A stretch of DNA of 64,000 bases from Serratia symbiotica (lineage in GTDB: Bacteria > Pseudomonadota > Gammaproteobacteria > Enterobacterales > Enterobacteriaceae). Positions 1-5,976 of this stretch are shown piece by piece. A model generated the notes under the pieces. The model had not been told where the DNA came from. It ran no database searches and worked only from the letters and a program-made list of their open reading frames with translations. Each line of letters starts with the position of its first letter. The first letter of the stretch is position 1. The position numbers and the translations under genes are program-made. The stretch lies in contig NZ_CP050855.1 in assembly GCF_000821185.2 (NCBI RefSeq), positions 62,001-126,000 on the forward strand. Direction: 5' to 3'.

Positions 1-260
1 ATCAGGCTCACTTTGTCCTGAGAGCTGAACTGTTCGAAAGGCATGGTGAGATGGGAATGAGTCAGCGACGGCAGATCTTTAAACCGCTGCGCGGCTTCGT
101 TTGCCAGCAGGATGATCGCTTTTTTCTGAGTCTCGCCCAGACGGTTGAAACGCCTCGCCGTGTCATTGGTACGGAAAACTGAAATGCTCGACTGCAAACG
201 CGCGCGCTGCTGTAGGAACATCTGACGCCCGGATACTGGTTTTTCTTGTCCGATACTCAT
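1..260 (-). CDS. P2-like prophage early protein, partial (runs off left edge)
   Basis: The reading frame starts at an ATG on the minus strand at 258-260 and stays open for 86 codons to the window edge, so the C-terminus is missing. It begins MSIGQEKPVSGRQMF, and has a helical, basic stretch (LQQRARLQSS) and a run RFNRLGETQKKAIILLANEA that suggests a small soluble phage protein. It has the same orientation as the other leftward early genes of the P2-like prophage. It may belong to one of the uncharacterised families between cox and the replication gene A of enterobacterial P2-like phages, but I cannot name the family with confidence. A function is not assigned. Confidence 0.6.
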   Translation of the reverse strand, partial: MSIGQEKPVSGRQMFLQQRARLQSSISVFRTNDTARRFNRLGETQKKAIILLANEAAQRFKDLPSLTHSHLTMPFEQFSSQDKVSL

Positions 261-432
261 AATCCTATCCCCCATCACTACCACTTATCAGGCGCACTAC
301 TCGCAAGCAATGCCTCGGATAAGTGCCGGGTTTTAGCCATGTCCGGCGCATGGTTTTGTGGTAATTTCGTTATGCCGCCTTCCAGCAAGAAGCAAGCGGC
401 ATAACTACCCACCAACAAAAGGAAATAAAAAA

Positions 433-609
433 TTGGAAGATGAAAAAATTATTAAACTCCTGAGTTCCGTCATTGAAGCCCTGGAATCCGTAGATGCCAG
501 ACCAGCTAATAACAATGGGGTATCGGAAACTATTCGCGATCTGGCGAATAAGATTCATCATGTCGCGTATGAGAAATACCCTCATACTGGCGGCGCTTGG
601 GAGTGTTAA
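433..609 (+). CDS. Small 58-residue protein gene opposed to the phage early genes
   Basis: A TTG start at 433 is preceded nine bases earlier by AAAAGGA (417-423), a good ribosome binding site. The product (LEDEKIIKLLSSVIEALESV...GGAWEC) is predicted mostly helical with no membrane segment. A longer reading from 358 has no comparable RBS. The frame ends at 609, and a textbook intrinsic terminator on the same strand follows at 621-648, which argues that this is a real transcription unit. It runs against all neighbouring early genes, as accessory (moron) genes of temperate phages often do. I do not recognise the protein, and no promoter is obvious. Confidence 0.5.
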   Translation: MEDEKIIKLLSSVIEALESVDARPANNNGVSETIRDLANKIHHVAYEKYPHTGGAWEC

Positions 610-975
610 TCACTTGTTCCAGCCTCCGATAGCATTACGGAGGCTTTTACATAATTCTGGGGTTAATTCAATGCTTATGGCTACCGGGTTTTTTATACAC
701 AGAGTCTTATTTTTATCGGCTGAAGAATGCTGACCAATATCAGACTGCTTGTAGTGGCGGGGTATATCACCTTCATGTACGCGTACAATAACCCCCTGAA
801 TTTCGTTAATTGTTTCAGCATCCACTTCATCAGAACACGCTGCGAGAAAGCATAAATGGTTGAGGCTATGTTTTAAAAGATCAAGAGAGTAAGCATCAGG
901 TCGTGTCCCGCACTTGTTATCTGTATGGAAGAGTTTAAGTACTTTATTAATTCTAGCTTCGTATTCTTCTTTCAT
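610..975 (-). CDS. Uncharacterised prophage protein, 121 residues
   Basis: The chosen start is the ATG at 973-975, preceded by GGAGAT with good spacing. The frame extends upstream to 1038 but without an RBS. The product begins MKEEYEARINKVLKLF and has a cluster of Cys and His residues in its middle (HLCFLAACSDE), with no clear membrane segment. It sits between the Fil-like gene and the partial gene at the window edge, in the leftward early-gene direction. I do not recognise the family. Its 3' end overlaps the terminator of the opposed small gene. Confidence 0.6.
   Translation of the reverse strand: MKEEYEARINKVLKLFHTDNKCGTRPDAYSLDLLKHSLNHLCFLAACSDEVDAETINEIQGVIVRVHEGDIPRHYKQSDIGQHSSADKNKTLCIKNPVAISIELTPELCKSLRNAIGGWNK
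621..648 (+). terminator. Intrinsic terminator after the small plus-strand gene
   Basis: AGCCTCCG at 621-628 pairs with CGGAGGCT at 638-645 around a nine-base loop, and the stem ends in TTTT at 645-648. The U-run exists only on the plus strand, so it serves the 433-609 gene. It lies inside the 3' end of the minus-strand gene at 610-975. Confidence 0.75.
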
Positions 976-1085
976 TTTTATCTCCGTGATTTTAAGTTTG
1001 CTTTCTCGCGTGCTATTGGTGACTGAATGCGCCATCACTTAACGAAGTGACGGCAGGTAGAAAAAGATTTTCTGTTACTTAATGA

Positions 1086-1313
1086 CTACAGTAGCTTTTT
1101 AAGAAAACCTGCCAAGGTATTAAATAAACCTTTGTTTATCTTCTTCGTATAAACAAAAGGCTTACTCATACCTTTAATGAACCGTACCTTATTTGGCTCT
1201 GGCTTAAAGAAACGCCCATCAGGGCATTCTATCCAGCCGCGAGTATTGCGGTAGTGCGTAACCTGACAGCCTTGTTTAAGCAGACTGGCAAGTGATGGAT
1301 CGTTACTTTTCAT
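1086..1313 (-). CDS. Phage filamentation protein (Fil)-like
   Basis: This 75-residue protein begins MKSNDPSLASLLKQ and contains GWIECPDGRFFKPEPN followed by FIKGMSKPF. From memory this pattern (short N-terminal SLASLL segment, then GWI-PDGRFF and KGMS) fits the Fil family of P2/186-like phages, which block host cell division when overexpressed. In those phages fil lies just beyond the cox/cII switch among the early genes, as here. The C-terminus is basic (KINKGLFNTLAGFLKKLL). The assignment is by recalled pattern, so it is moderate. Confidence 0.55.
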   Translation of the reverse strand: MKSNDPSLASLLKQGCQVTHYRNTRGWIECPDGRFFKPEPNKVRFIKGMSKPFVYTKKINKGLFNTLAGFLKKLL

Positions 1314-1325
1314 ATCGCATACCTG

Positions 1326-1499
1326 TTACGATTGCCTGCGTGCCTTGCGTTCTACTTCTTCACGGCGGGCTTTAAATTTAGAGAACGCTTTTAATTTCTG
1401 CTGTCTGACTTTTTCACACCGCTGCCTGATTAGAAACTGAATTAAATTAACAATCAGCACAGCAAAAATAAAAATGCCGACAATCATTTCAATTTTCAT
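1326..1499 (-). CDS. Small membrane protein of the prophage, 57 residues
   Basis: The frame runs from an ATG at 1497-1499 to a TAA whose complement is at 1326-1328. The product begins MKIEMIVGIFIFAVLIVNLI, one strongly hydrophobic helix of about 18 residues, followed by a cytoplasmic-type basic tail with alternating Lys, Arg, Glu and Gln (QRCEKVRQQKLKAFSKFKAR), probably helical. Its start overlaps the end of the upstream 86-residue gene by 11 bases, which suggests translational coupling. Small one-helix proteins are common in phage early operons, but I cannot tie this one to a known function. Confidence 0.6.
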   Translation of the reverse strand: MKIEMIVGIFIFAVLIVNLIQFLIRQRCEKVRQQKLKAFSKFKARREEVERKARRQS

Positions 1500-1749
1500 A
1501 ACTTTTTACACCCTTCAGCCTTTCAATTGTTCGCATTGCTTCAGCTATGGTAAAATCACGGCCATAATAATTATCGACACCGCCTTTATCGTCCCATTTG
1601 TTAATTAAATAACTATCTCTCTTAATAAAATTTCTTGGCGACCTACGGATAGTGAATCCAGCCGTATGCACATAAACGTTTTTGCCGACCTGAACCAGCC
1701 CAGGAATGCTACCTGCATGTGATCCGTGCTTTGAATAGCGCTTTTTCAT
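1489..1749 (-). CDS. Uncharacterised prophage protein, 86 residues
   Basis: The product begins MKKRYSKHGSHAGSIPGL and is basic and rich in Gly, Tyr and Arg, with a C-terminal helix (FTIAEAMRTIERLKG). It is the first gene after cox in the leftward early operon, with about 65 bases between them, and overlaps the start of the small membrane protein gene. I do not recognise the family. A nucleic-acid-binding role would fit the basic charge but is only a guess. Confidence 0.6.
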   Translation of the reverse strand: MKKRYSKHGSHAGSIPGLVQVGKNVYVHTAGFTIRRSPRNFIKRDSYLINKWDDKGGVDNYYGRDFTIAEAMRTIERLKGVKSYEN

Positions 1750-1814
1750 TTTAATACTCCATTATGCGCATCGGCTAATTGTTGCATGTTCTAAGCTAAA
1801 TCTTGGGTTAATGG

Positions 1815-2207
1815 TCATGCTGCGGCTCTTCCTGCTTGTCGTTTTGACGGCTTGGAATGGTGCAAGCGGTCTTTCCAACCGTGCCATTCATCCGGTGCGT
1901 TCTCGACCAACTGGTCGGCATATTTATCCCACTCGCCACGGTGAACCCACAATTCTGCGTGGCCGCCTGGATTGAGTGGATCGGTCATGTAAAACGCTGG
2001 GATCTTCCCAGCTTTTGCCATTGAGGCGATCGCTATTGGCGTCTTACCCACGTACATGGCAAAACCTTCCTTTGAGAGTAGGTTGGACGGATCTTCCGAT
2101 AGCTTGACTTCGGCGCGCTTACGCTCGATCTTAGCTTTCTCGTCTCCAGTATCGGACGCGGTTTCAGCTTTAAGCTCGATCTCTTCGGTGTTAGTGACAT
2201 CTTGCAT
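1815..2207 (-). CDS. cox: Cox-like excisionase/repressor, full-length copy (cox1)
   Basis: P2 Cox represses the lysogenic promoter Pc and is the directionality factor for Int during excision. The conserved Cox core is visible at about residues 52-100: a helix (SKEGFAMYVGKTPIAIASM), then KAGKIPAFYMTDP, then GGHAELWVHRGEWDKYA, matching P2 Cox (FAKLIGKS..., GKLPVIDMTDP, GEYWVYLPAWN). The start is the ATG at 2205-2207, preceded by GGAGAATATCAA; the same start is usable in all three copies. It has an acidic/charged N-terminal extension of about 50 residues that P2 Cox lacks. Only this copy keeps its own C-terminus (DEWHGWKDRL...GRAAA), so it is the likely functional one, leading the early operon. 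Confidence 0.8.
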   Translation of the reverse strand: MQDVTNTEEIELKAETASDTGDEKAKIERKRAEVKLSEDPSNLLSKEGFAMYVGKTPIAIASMAKAGKIPAFYMTDPLNPGGHAELWVHRGEWDKYADQLVENAPDEWHGWKDRLHHSKPSKRQAGRAAA

Positions 2208-2314
2208 TTGATATTCTCCAACTTGGTTCGACATCTCCAACTAGCACCACTTAGCCTTGGTTGGGTCTGATGTTGAGTTTAATATAGTTTATAAAATATG
2301 AGATATTAAACAAT
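2208..2314. promoter_or_regulatory. Switch region 1 between cox1 and C1
   Basis: This divergent spacer must hold the lytic (Pe) and lysogenic (Pc) promoters. Two 10-bp phased elements lie next to cox: TAGCACCACT (2242-2251) and TAGCCTTGGT (2252-2261). A perfect 9-bp inverted repeat, GTTTAATAT (2277-2285) and ATATTAAAC (2303-2311), ends four bases before the C1 start and is a plausible operator for C1. The region around it is very AT-rich, as expected for a promoter. Confidence 0.6.
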
Positions 2315-2614
2315 ATGTCAAATATTCAATCAGAAAAACTCAAGCTCATTCGAGACTCAGAGCGTATGAAAACGAAAGAAATTGCTGATTTAGTTGGGAT
2401 TAATTATCCGAGCTATCACGGCTATGAGTCTGGCAAATCTAAAATGCCATTGGAGGCGGGGATTAAGTTGTTTAAGCATCCCCGGTTTAGGAAATATCGG
2501 GATTGGTTCATGTTTGATGAGGTCGATACGGAGGCTGGCCAAATTGTGCCGGCCCTCGCACACATTGGGCAAGAATCAACAAAATCGTCCCAATCCGAAA
2601 AGAAAACTGGCTAA
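2315..2614 (+). CDS. P2-like phage repressor C, copy 1
   Basis: This 99-residue protein has the length of P2 C and its layout: an N-terminal HTH domain (residues ~5-45, with TKEIADLVGINYPSYHGYESG as helices 2-3) and a C-terminal dimerisation segment ending GQIVPALAHIGQ...KKTG, which matches the P2 C tail (GQIAPALAHFGQ...QKTG). It would bind operators between Pc and Pe to keep the prophage silent. By eye it is about 78% identical to copy 3, with most changes in the HTH half, and far less similar to copy 2 there. Whether it is expressed is unknown. Confidence 0.85.
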   Translation: MSNIQSEKLKLIRDSERMKTKEIADLVGINYPSYHGYESGKSKMPLEAGIKLFKHPRFRKYRDWFMFDEVDTEAGQIVPALAHIGQESTKSSQSEKKTG

Positions 2615-2933
2615 CACCCGGTGCGTTCTCGACCAACTGGTCGGCATATTTATCCCACTCTCCACGGTGAACCCACAATTCTGCGTGGCCGCCTGGATTA
2701 AGTGGATCGGTCATGTAAAACGCTGGGATCTTCCCAGCTTTTGCCATTGAGGCGATCGCTATTGGCGTCTTACCCACGTACATGGCAAAACCTTCTTTTG
2801 AGAGTAGGTTGGACGGATATTCCGATAGCTTGACCTCGGCGCGCTTATGCTCGACCTTAGCTTTTTCGTCTCCAGTATCGGACGCGGTTTTAGCTTTAAG
2901 CTCGATCTCTTCGGTGTTAGTCATATCTTGCAT
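2508..2933 (-). pseudogene. cox copy 2, 3'-truncated and read into the antisense of C1
   Basis: The first ~100 codons match cox1 closely, with the same RBS and start (ATG at 2931-2933) and the intact core GKIPAFYMTDP...GEWDKYADQLVENAP. At the unit junction (about 2618) the true end is lost. The frame continues into the antisense strand of the C1 3' end and adds about 40 unrelated residues (GVSQFSFRIG...). The Cox DNA-binding core is complete, so the chimera could still bind DNA. It also makes transcripts antisense to C1. Differences from cox1 include D to M and A to K changes near the N-terminus. Confidence 0.75.
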
Positions 2934-3037
2934 TTGATAATCTCCGATATGGTGTGCTTCTAACTGGCACCATCTGGAACTAGCTAGCAGCTTAGCTAGT
3001 TAAAACAATATGTATAAAGTAGGTGAGTTCACATACC
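2934..3037. promoter_or_regulatory. Switch region 2 between cox2 and C2
   Basis: Phased 10-bp elements TGGCACCATC (2965-2974), TGGAACTAGC (2975-2984) and TAGCAGCTTA (2985-2994) recur as in the other cassettes. A perfect 9-bp inverted repeat, AACTAGCTA (2978-2986) and TAGCTAGTT (2993-3001), differs entirely from the inverted repeat in region 1, as would be expected if C2 has its own operator. The RBS for C2 is AGGTGAG at 3021-3027. Confidence 0.6.
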
Positions 3038-3337
3038 ATGTCAACTAACGTAGGTCGAAAAATTCAACTCATGCGGAAGTCAGAAATGCTGACTCAAAAA
3101 CAAATGGCTGATATCACAGGTGTTTCTATCGCATCACTCACCCAGTATGAGCAAGGGAGGAATGTCCCTAGTTTAGAGTCGATCGTGAAGATTTTTAAGC
3201 ATCCCAGATTTCGCAAGTATCATGACTGGTTCTTGTTTGATGAGACCGAGCTTAAAGCTGGCCAAGTGGTGCCGGCCCTCGCACACATTGGGCAAGAATC
3301 AACAAAATCGTCCCAATCCGAAAAGAAAACTGGCTAA
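3038..3337 (+). CDS. P2-like phage repressor C, copy 2 (closest to P2 C)
   Basis: A GTG at 3023 is in frame, but AGGTGAG (3021-3027) is spaced for the ATG at 3038, giving 99 residues beginning MSTNVGRKIQLMRKSEML. This lines up with the start of P2 C (MSNTISEKIVLMRKSEYL). The HTH (QKQMADITGVSIASLTQYEQG) differs strongly from copies 1 and 3 in the recognition helix, so a different operator is expected. From KHPRFRKY to the end it is almost identical to them. This split, variable DNA reader plus constant dimerisation tail, suggests exchange of the N-terminal half. Confidence 0.85.
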   Translation: MSTNVGRKIQLMRKSEMLTQKQMADITGVSIASLTQYEQGRNVPSLESIVKIFKHPRFRKYHDWFLFDETELKAGQVVPALAHIGQESTKSSQSEKKTG

Positions 3338-3656
3338 CACCCGGTGCGTTCTCGACCAACTGGTCGGCATATTTATCCCACTCTCCACGGTGAACCCACA
3401 ATTCTGCGTGGCCGCCTGGATTGAGTGGATCGGTCATGTAAAACGCTGGGATCTTCCCAGCTTTTGCCATTGAGGCGATCGCTATTGGCGTCTTACCCAC
3501 GTACATGGCAAAACCTTCCTTTGAGAGTAGGTTGGACGGATCTTCCGATAACTTGACCTCGGCGCGCTTACGCTCGACCTTAGCTTTCTCGTCTCCAGTA
3601 TTGGACGCGGTTTCAGCTTTAAGCTCGATCTCTTCGGTGTTAGTGACATCTTGCAT
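3252..3656 (-). pseudogene. cox copy 3, 3'-truncated and read into the antisense of C2
   Basis: As with copy 2, the N-terminal ~100 codons match cox1 (only a few substitutions, such as S to N in ASNTGDE), and the start is the ATG at 3654-3656 with the same GGAGAATATCAA leader. The frame can also be read from 3689. At the junction near 3341 the true cox end is replaced by antisense C2 sequence (GVSQFSFRIG...PAPLGQL), ending at 3252. The Cox core is complete, so activity cannot be ruled out, but the structure is that of a duplicated fragment. Confidence 0.75.
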
Positions 3657-3763
3657 TTGATATTCTCCGCTGTGGTTCCCTGCATCCATCTAGCACCAAT
3701 TGGCACTAGTTAGATGCTGCGGGGAGTTTCTATATACGATAAAAATAAGAGGGTTCTAATTAA
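3657..3763. promoter_or_regulatory. Switch region 3 between cox3 and C3
   Basis: Two phased 10-bp elements are clear: TAGCACCAAT (3691-3700) and TGGCACTAGT (3701-3710). No inverted repeat like those of regions 1 and 2 is visible. GTTTCTA (near 3726) and GTTCTAA (near 3753) form an imperfect direct repeat that could be a repressor site, since P2 C binds direct repeats. This copy is adjacent to int and so probably drives C3-int transcription. Confidence 0.5.
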
Positions 3764-4063
3764 ATGTCAATAATTCAGAGTGAAAAACTCAAGCTCATTC
3801 GTGAATCTGAGAGGCTGCGAGTTAAGGAGGTGGCTGACATGATCGGTGTTAATTACGTTACTTATCATGGGTATGAGTCAGGGAAAGCAAAGATGTCACT
3901 TGAATCTGCAAAAAAGTTTCTAAAGCACCCGCGATTTCGCAAATACCGTGACTGGTTCTTATTTGATGAGGTTAATACAGAGGCTGGCCAAATTGTGCCA
4001 GCCCTCGCACACATTGGGCAAGAATCAACAAAATCGTCCCACTCCGAAAAGAAAACTGGCTAA
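3764..4063 (+). CDS. P2-like phage repressor C, copy 3 (int-proximal)
   Basis: This 99-residue C protein has an HTH at about residues 20-42 (VKEVADMIGVNYVTYHGYESG) and the shared C-terminal half KHPRFRKYRDWFLFDE...KKTG. The recognition helix resembles that of copy 1 (NYVTYHGYE against NYPSYHGYE), so related specificity is likely. It lies 66 bases upstream of int on the same strand, which is the usual P2 order (C then int), so this is probably the ancestral position. It should be the copy transcribed with int. Confidence 0.85.
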   Translation: MSIIQSEKLKLIRESERLRVKEVADMIGVNYVTYHGYESGKAKMSLESAKKFLKHPRFRKYRDWFLFDEVNTEAGQIVPALAHIGQESTKSSHSEKKTG

Positions 4064-4129
4064 CGCTTTACAAGCTATACATTTTCACGATTTGTTATCA
4101 AGACGATGATTTTGTCGGAGGGCTGTCTT

Positions 4130-5140
4130 ATGTCGATTAAGAAGCTCGATGATGGTCGTTATGAAGTGGACATAAGGCCCCGTGGTTCTGAGGGAAGAAG
4201 GATCCGGCGCAAGTTCAACACCAAGGGCGAGGCGCAAATCTTTGAGCGCCATATCTTGGTTAGCCATCACAACAAGGAATGGCTGGATAAACCAGCTGAC
4301 CGGCGAAAACTTACGGAGTTGCTAGGTCGCTGGTGGGTATTCCACGGAAAAAGCCATAGCCGTGGCGAGAAGGAGCGGGAGAGGTTGACGAATATTATCG
4401 GCAATTTGGCGGAAATGGGCGTAACGCGAGCTGACCAACTGACGCGTAAAGCCATCATGGACTATCGCGTGATGATGCTTGACCGCGACCTGAAACCGTC
4501 AAGCGTGAATCGGCAGTGTGCGATTATGAGCGGCATGTTTACCAAGCTGATCAACGCCGAAGAATATCTGAACCCAAACCCGTTCCATGAGGTGAAAGCT
4601 TTCAAGGAGGCTCAAACCGATATGGCTTTCCTGTCAGCCGACGAAGTCGAGCTGTTACTATCGTGTCTGGACGGGGACGACTTAAAGGCCGTCATGCTAT
4701 GCCTTGCAACCGGTGGTCGTTGGAATGAAGTCGCCAACCTGAAGGGGGAGCATGTGATAGGTGGAAAGGTGATCTTTATGAAGACGAAAAATGGCAAGCG
4801 CCGCGCGGTTCCCATCGATTCTGATCTGGAAGCGGACGTGAAAACTAAAGCAACGGGTCGTCTTTTTTACCCAAACTACATGAACGCCCGCGCGGTTCTC
4901 AAAGACATTAAGCCCGACCTTCCCAACGGCCAGGCGCTCCATGTGTTGCGGCATACGTTCGCAACGCACTTCATGATGAATGGAGGGAACATAATCACCT
5001 TGCAACGTATCCTCGGACACGCCACGATCCAACAAACGATGGTCTATGCGCATTTTGCCCCAGAGTTTTTACAGGACGCAATCCGGTTCAATCCATTGGT
5101 TGGAGTGTCCATAAAGTGTCCATCGAATGGCACCAAATAG
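4130..5140 (+). CDS. int: P2-type site-specific integrase
   Basis: This 336-residue tyrosine recombinase begins MSIKKLDDGRYEVDIRP, the N-terminal arm-binding segment of P2 Int. The start is the ATG at 4130, preceded by GGAGG; a frame from 4106 has no such support. Catalytic residues are visible: Arg in ATGGRWNE, Lys in MKTKNGK, HVLRH, the GH of RILGHATIQQT, and the nucleophile Tyr in MVYAHFAPEFLQ. It integrates and, with Cox, excises the prophage. It looks intact and its length is normal (P2 Int 337). The attachment site should lie just beyond its 3' end, before pyrE. Confidence 0.95.
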   Translation: MSIKKLDDGRYEVDIRPRGSEGRRIRRKFNTKGEAQIFERHILVSHHNKEWLDKPADRRKLTELLGRWWVFHGKSHSRGEKERERLTNIIGNLAEMGVTRADQLTRKAIMDYRVMMLDRDLKPSSVNRQCAIMSGMFTKLINAEEYLNPNPFHEVKAFKEAQTDMAFLSADEVELLLSCLDGDDLKAVMLCLATGGRWNEVANLKGEHVIGGKVIFMKTKNGKRRAVPIDSDLEADVKTKATGRLFYPNYMNARAVLKDIKPDLPNGQALHVLRHTFATHFMMNGGNIITLQRILGHATIQQTMVYAHFAPEFLQDAIRFNPLVGVSIKCPSNGTK

Positions 5141-5180
5141 CACTTTTTGGCACCATCTGAAAATTGTAAGTGATTGATAA
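5128..5180. other. Presumed prophage/host junction (att) with phased Cox-like repeats
   Basis: In P2 the attachment site lies beyond the 3' end of int, so the right prophage end should be here. Three elements repeat every 10 bp across the int stop codon: TGGCACCAAA (5128), TAGCACTTTT (5138) and TGGCACCATC (5148). They share the TRGCACCA pattern seen in all three cox-C switch regions. Cox must bind both places, so these are candidate Cox sites. The core overlap sequence cannot be fixed without the other prophage end. Confidence 0.45.
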
Positions 5181-5182
5181 AG

Positions 5183-5238
5183 CTAGAGCAACCCGGTTAC
5201 TGCTGGGGTGCTCTAGCGACTGAGAAGTCGCCTTTTTT
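5183..5238 (+). promoter_or_regulatory. pyrE leader: pause-type hairpin and attenuator
   Basis: CTAGAGC (5183-5189) pairs with GCTCTAG (5210-5216), extended by ACCC/GGGT. It is followed at once by GCGACT (5216-5221) pairing with AGTCGC (5226-5231) and then C plus TTTTTT (5233-5238), an intrinsic terminator 62 bases before the pyrE start. In E. coli pyrE is controlled by UTP-sensitive attenuation at such a terminator, coupled to translation of the upstream rph gene. Here rph is not adjacent, because prophage DNA lies upstream. Confidence 0.7.
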
Positions 5239-5300
5239 ATGTTCGTTTTTCGGGCGGCGGTACTAACTAAGACGTAAAGACCAGACGAGGAGAAGCAGTA

Positions 5301-5942
5301 ATGAAAGGCTATCAGCGCCAATTTATCGAGTTCGCGCTTAACAAGCAGGTATTGAAATTCGGTGAATTCACCTTGAAATCCGGCCGGATCAGCCCGTATT
5401 TCTTTAACGCTGGCCTGTTTAATACCGGGCGTGATCTCGCGTTATTAGGGCGCTTTTATGCCGAAGCGCTGATGGATTCTGGCATGGATTTCGATCTGCT
5501 GTTTGGCCCAGCCTACAAAGGCATTCCGATCGCCACCACCACGGCGGTGGCACTAGCGGAGCATCACGAGCGCGACGTGCCTTACTGCTTCAATCGTAAG
5601 GAAGCCAAAACCCATGGCGAAGGCGGTAACTTGGTAGGTAGCGCGCTGCATGGCCGCGTGCTGCTGGTGGATGATGTGATTACCGCTGGCACTGCGATCC
5701 GTGAATCGATGGAGATCATTGGTGCTAGCGGTGCCACACTGGCCGGTGTGCTGATTGCTCTTGACCGTCAGGAACATGGTCGTGGCGATATTTCCGCTAT
5801 TCAGGAAGTTGAACGCGACTATCACTGCGAGGTGATCGCGATCGTGACGCTGAAGGATTTGATTACTTATCTGGAAGAAAAACCTGAAATGGCGGATCAC
5901 CTAGCGGCGGTGCGTACCTATCGCGAACAGTTCGGGGTTTGA
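5301..5942 (+). CDS. pyrE: Orotate phosphoribosyltransferase
   Basis: PyrE joins orotate to PRPP to give orotidine monophosphate, the fifth step of pyrimidine synthesis, in the cytosol. The 213-residue product has the normal length and begins [23 protein letters not shown]. The PRPP-binding motif [13 protein letters not shown] is at residues 120-132, and the catalytic loop with the basic run [12 protein letters not shown] at 98-110. The RBS is GAGGAGAAG upstream of the ATG. It normally follows rph, but here a P2-like prophage separates them. Confidence 0.98.
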   Translation: MKGYQRQFIEFALNKQVLKFGEFTLKSGRISPYFFNAGLFNTGRDLALLGRFYAEALMDSGMDFDLLFGPAYKGIPIATTTAVALAEHHERDVPYCFNRKEAKTHGEGGNLVGSALHGRVLLVDDVITAGTAIRESMEIIGASGATLAGVLIALDRQEHGRGDISAIQEVERDYHCEVIAIVTLKDLITYLEEKPEMADHLAAVRTYREQFGV

Positions 5943-5976
5943 GTAACAGTGCCAGGCGGGTAGCCTGGCGTCATGT

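Larger units (their letters stand above)
1892..4063. repeat. Triplicated cox-C immunity cassette (three units of about 725 bp)
   Basis: The string starting CCGGTGCGTTCTCGACC inside cox occurs at 1892, 2618 and 3341, and each unit ends with the TAA of a C gene (2614, 3337, 4063). The units are therefore 723-726 bp. The first ~315 bases (cox) and the last ~80 bases (3' end of C) are nearly identical between units. The middle (cox leader, promoters and operators, and the DNA-binding half of C) differs strongly. Units 2 and 3 begin within cox, so their cox copies lack the true 3' end and are joined directly to the preceding C gene. Confidence 0.9.

Noticed and set aside
358..432. Upstream extension of the small phage gene to 358
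   Set aside because: A clear RBS points to the TTG at 433; the extension is not needed and contains low-complexity Arg/Pro-rich sequence.
2394..2750. Plus-strand frame over C1 and cox2 as a gene
   Set aside because: It is a shadow across two real genes, contains no known domain, and its repeat at 3222-3473 follows only from the cassette duplication.
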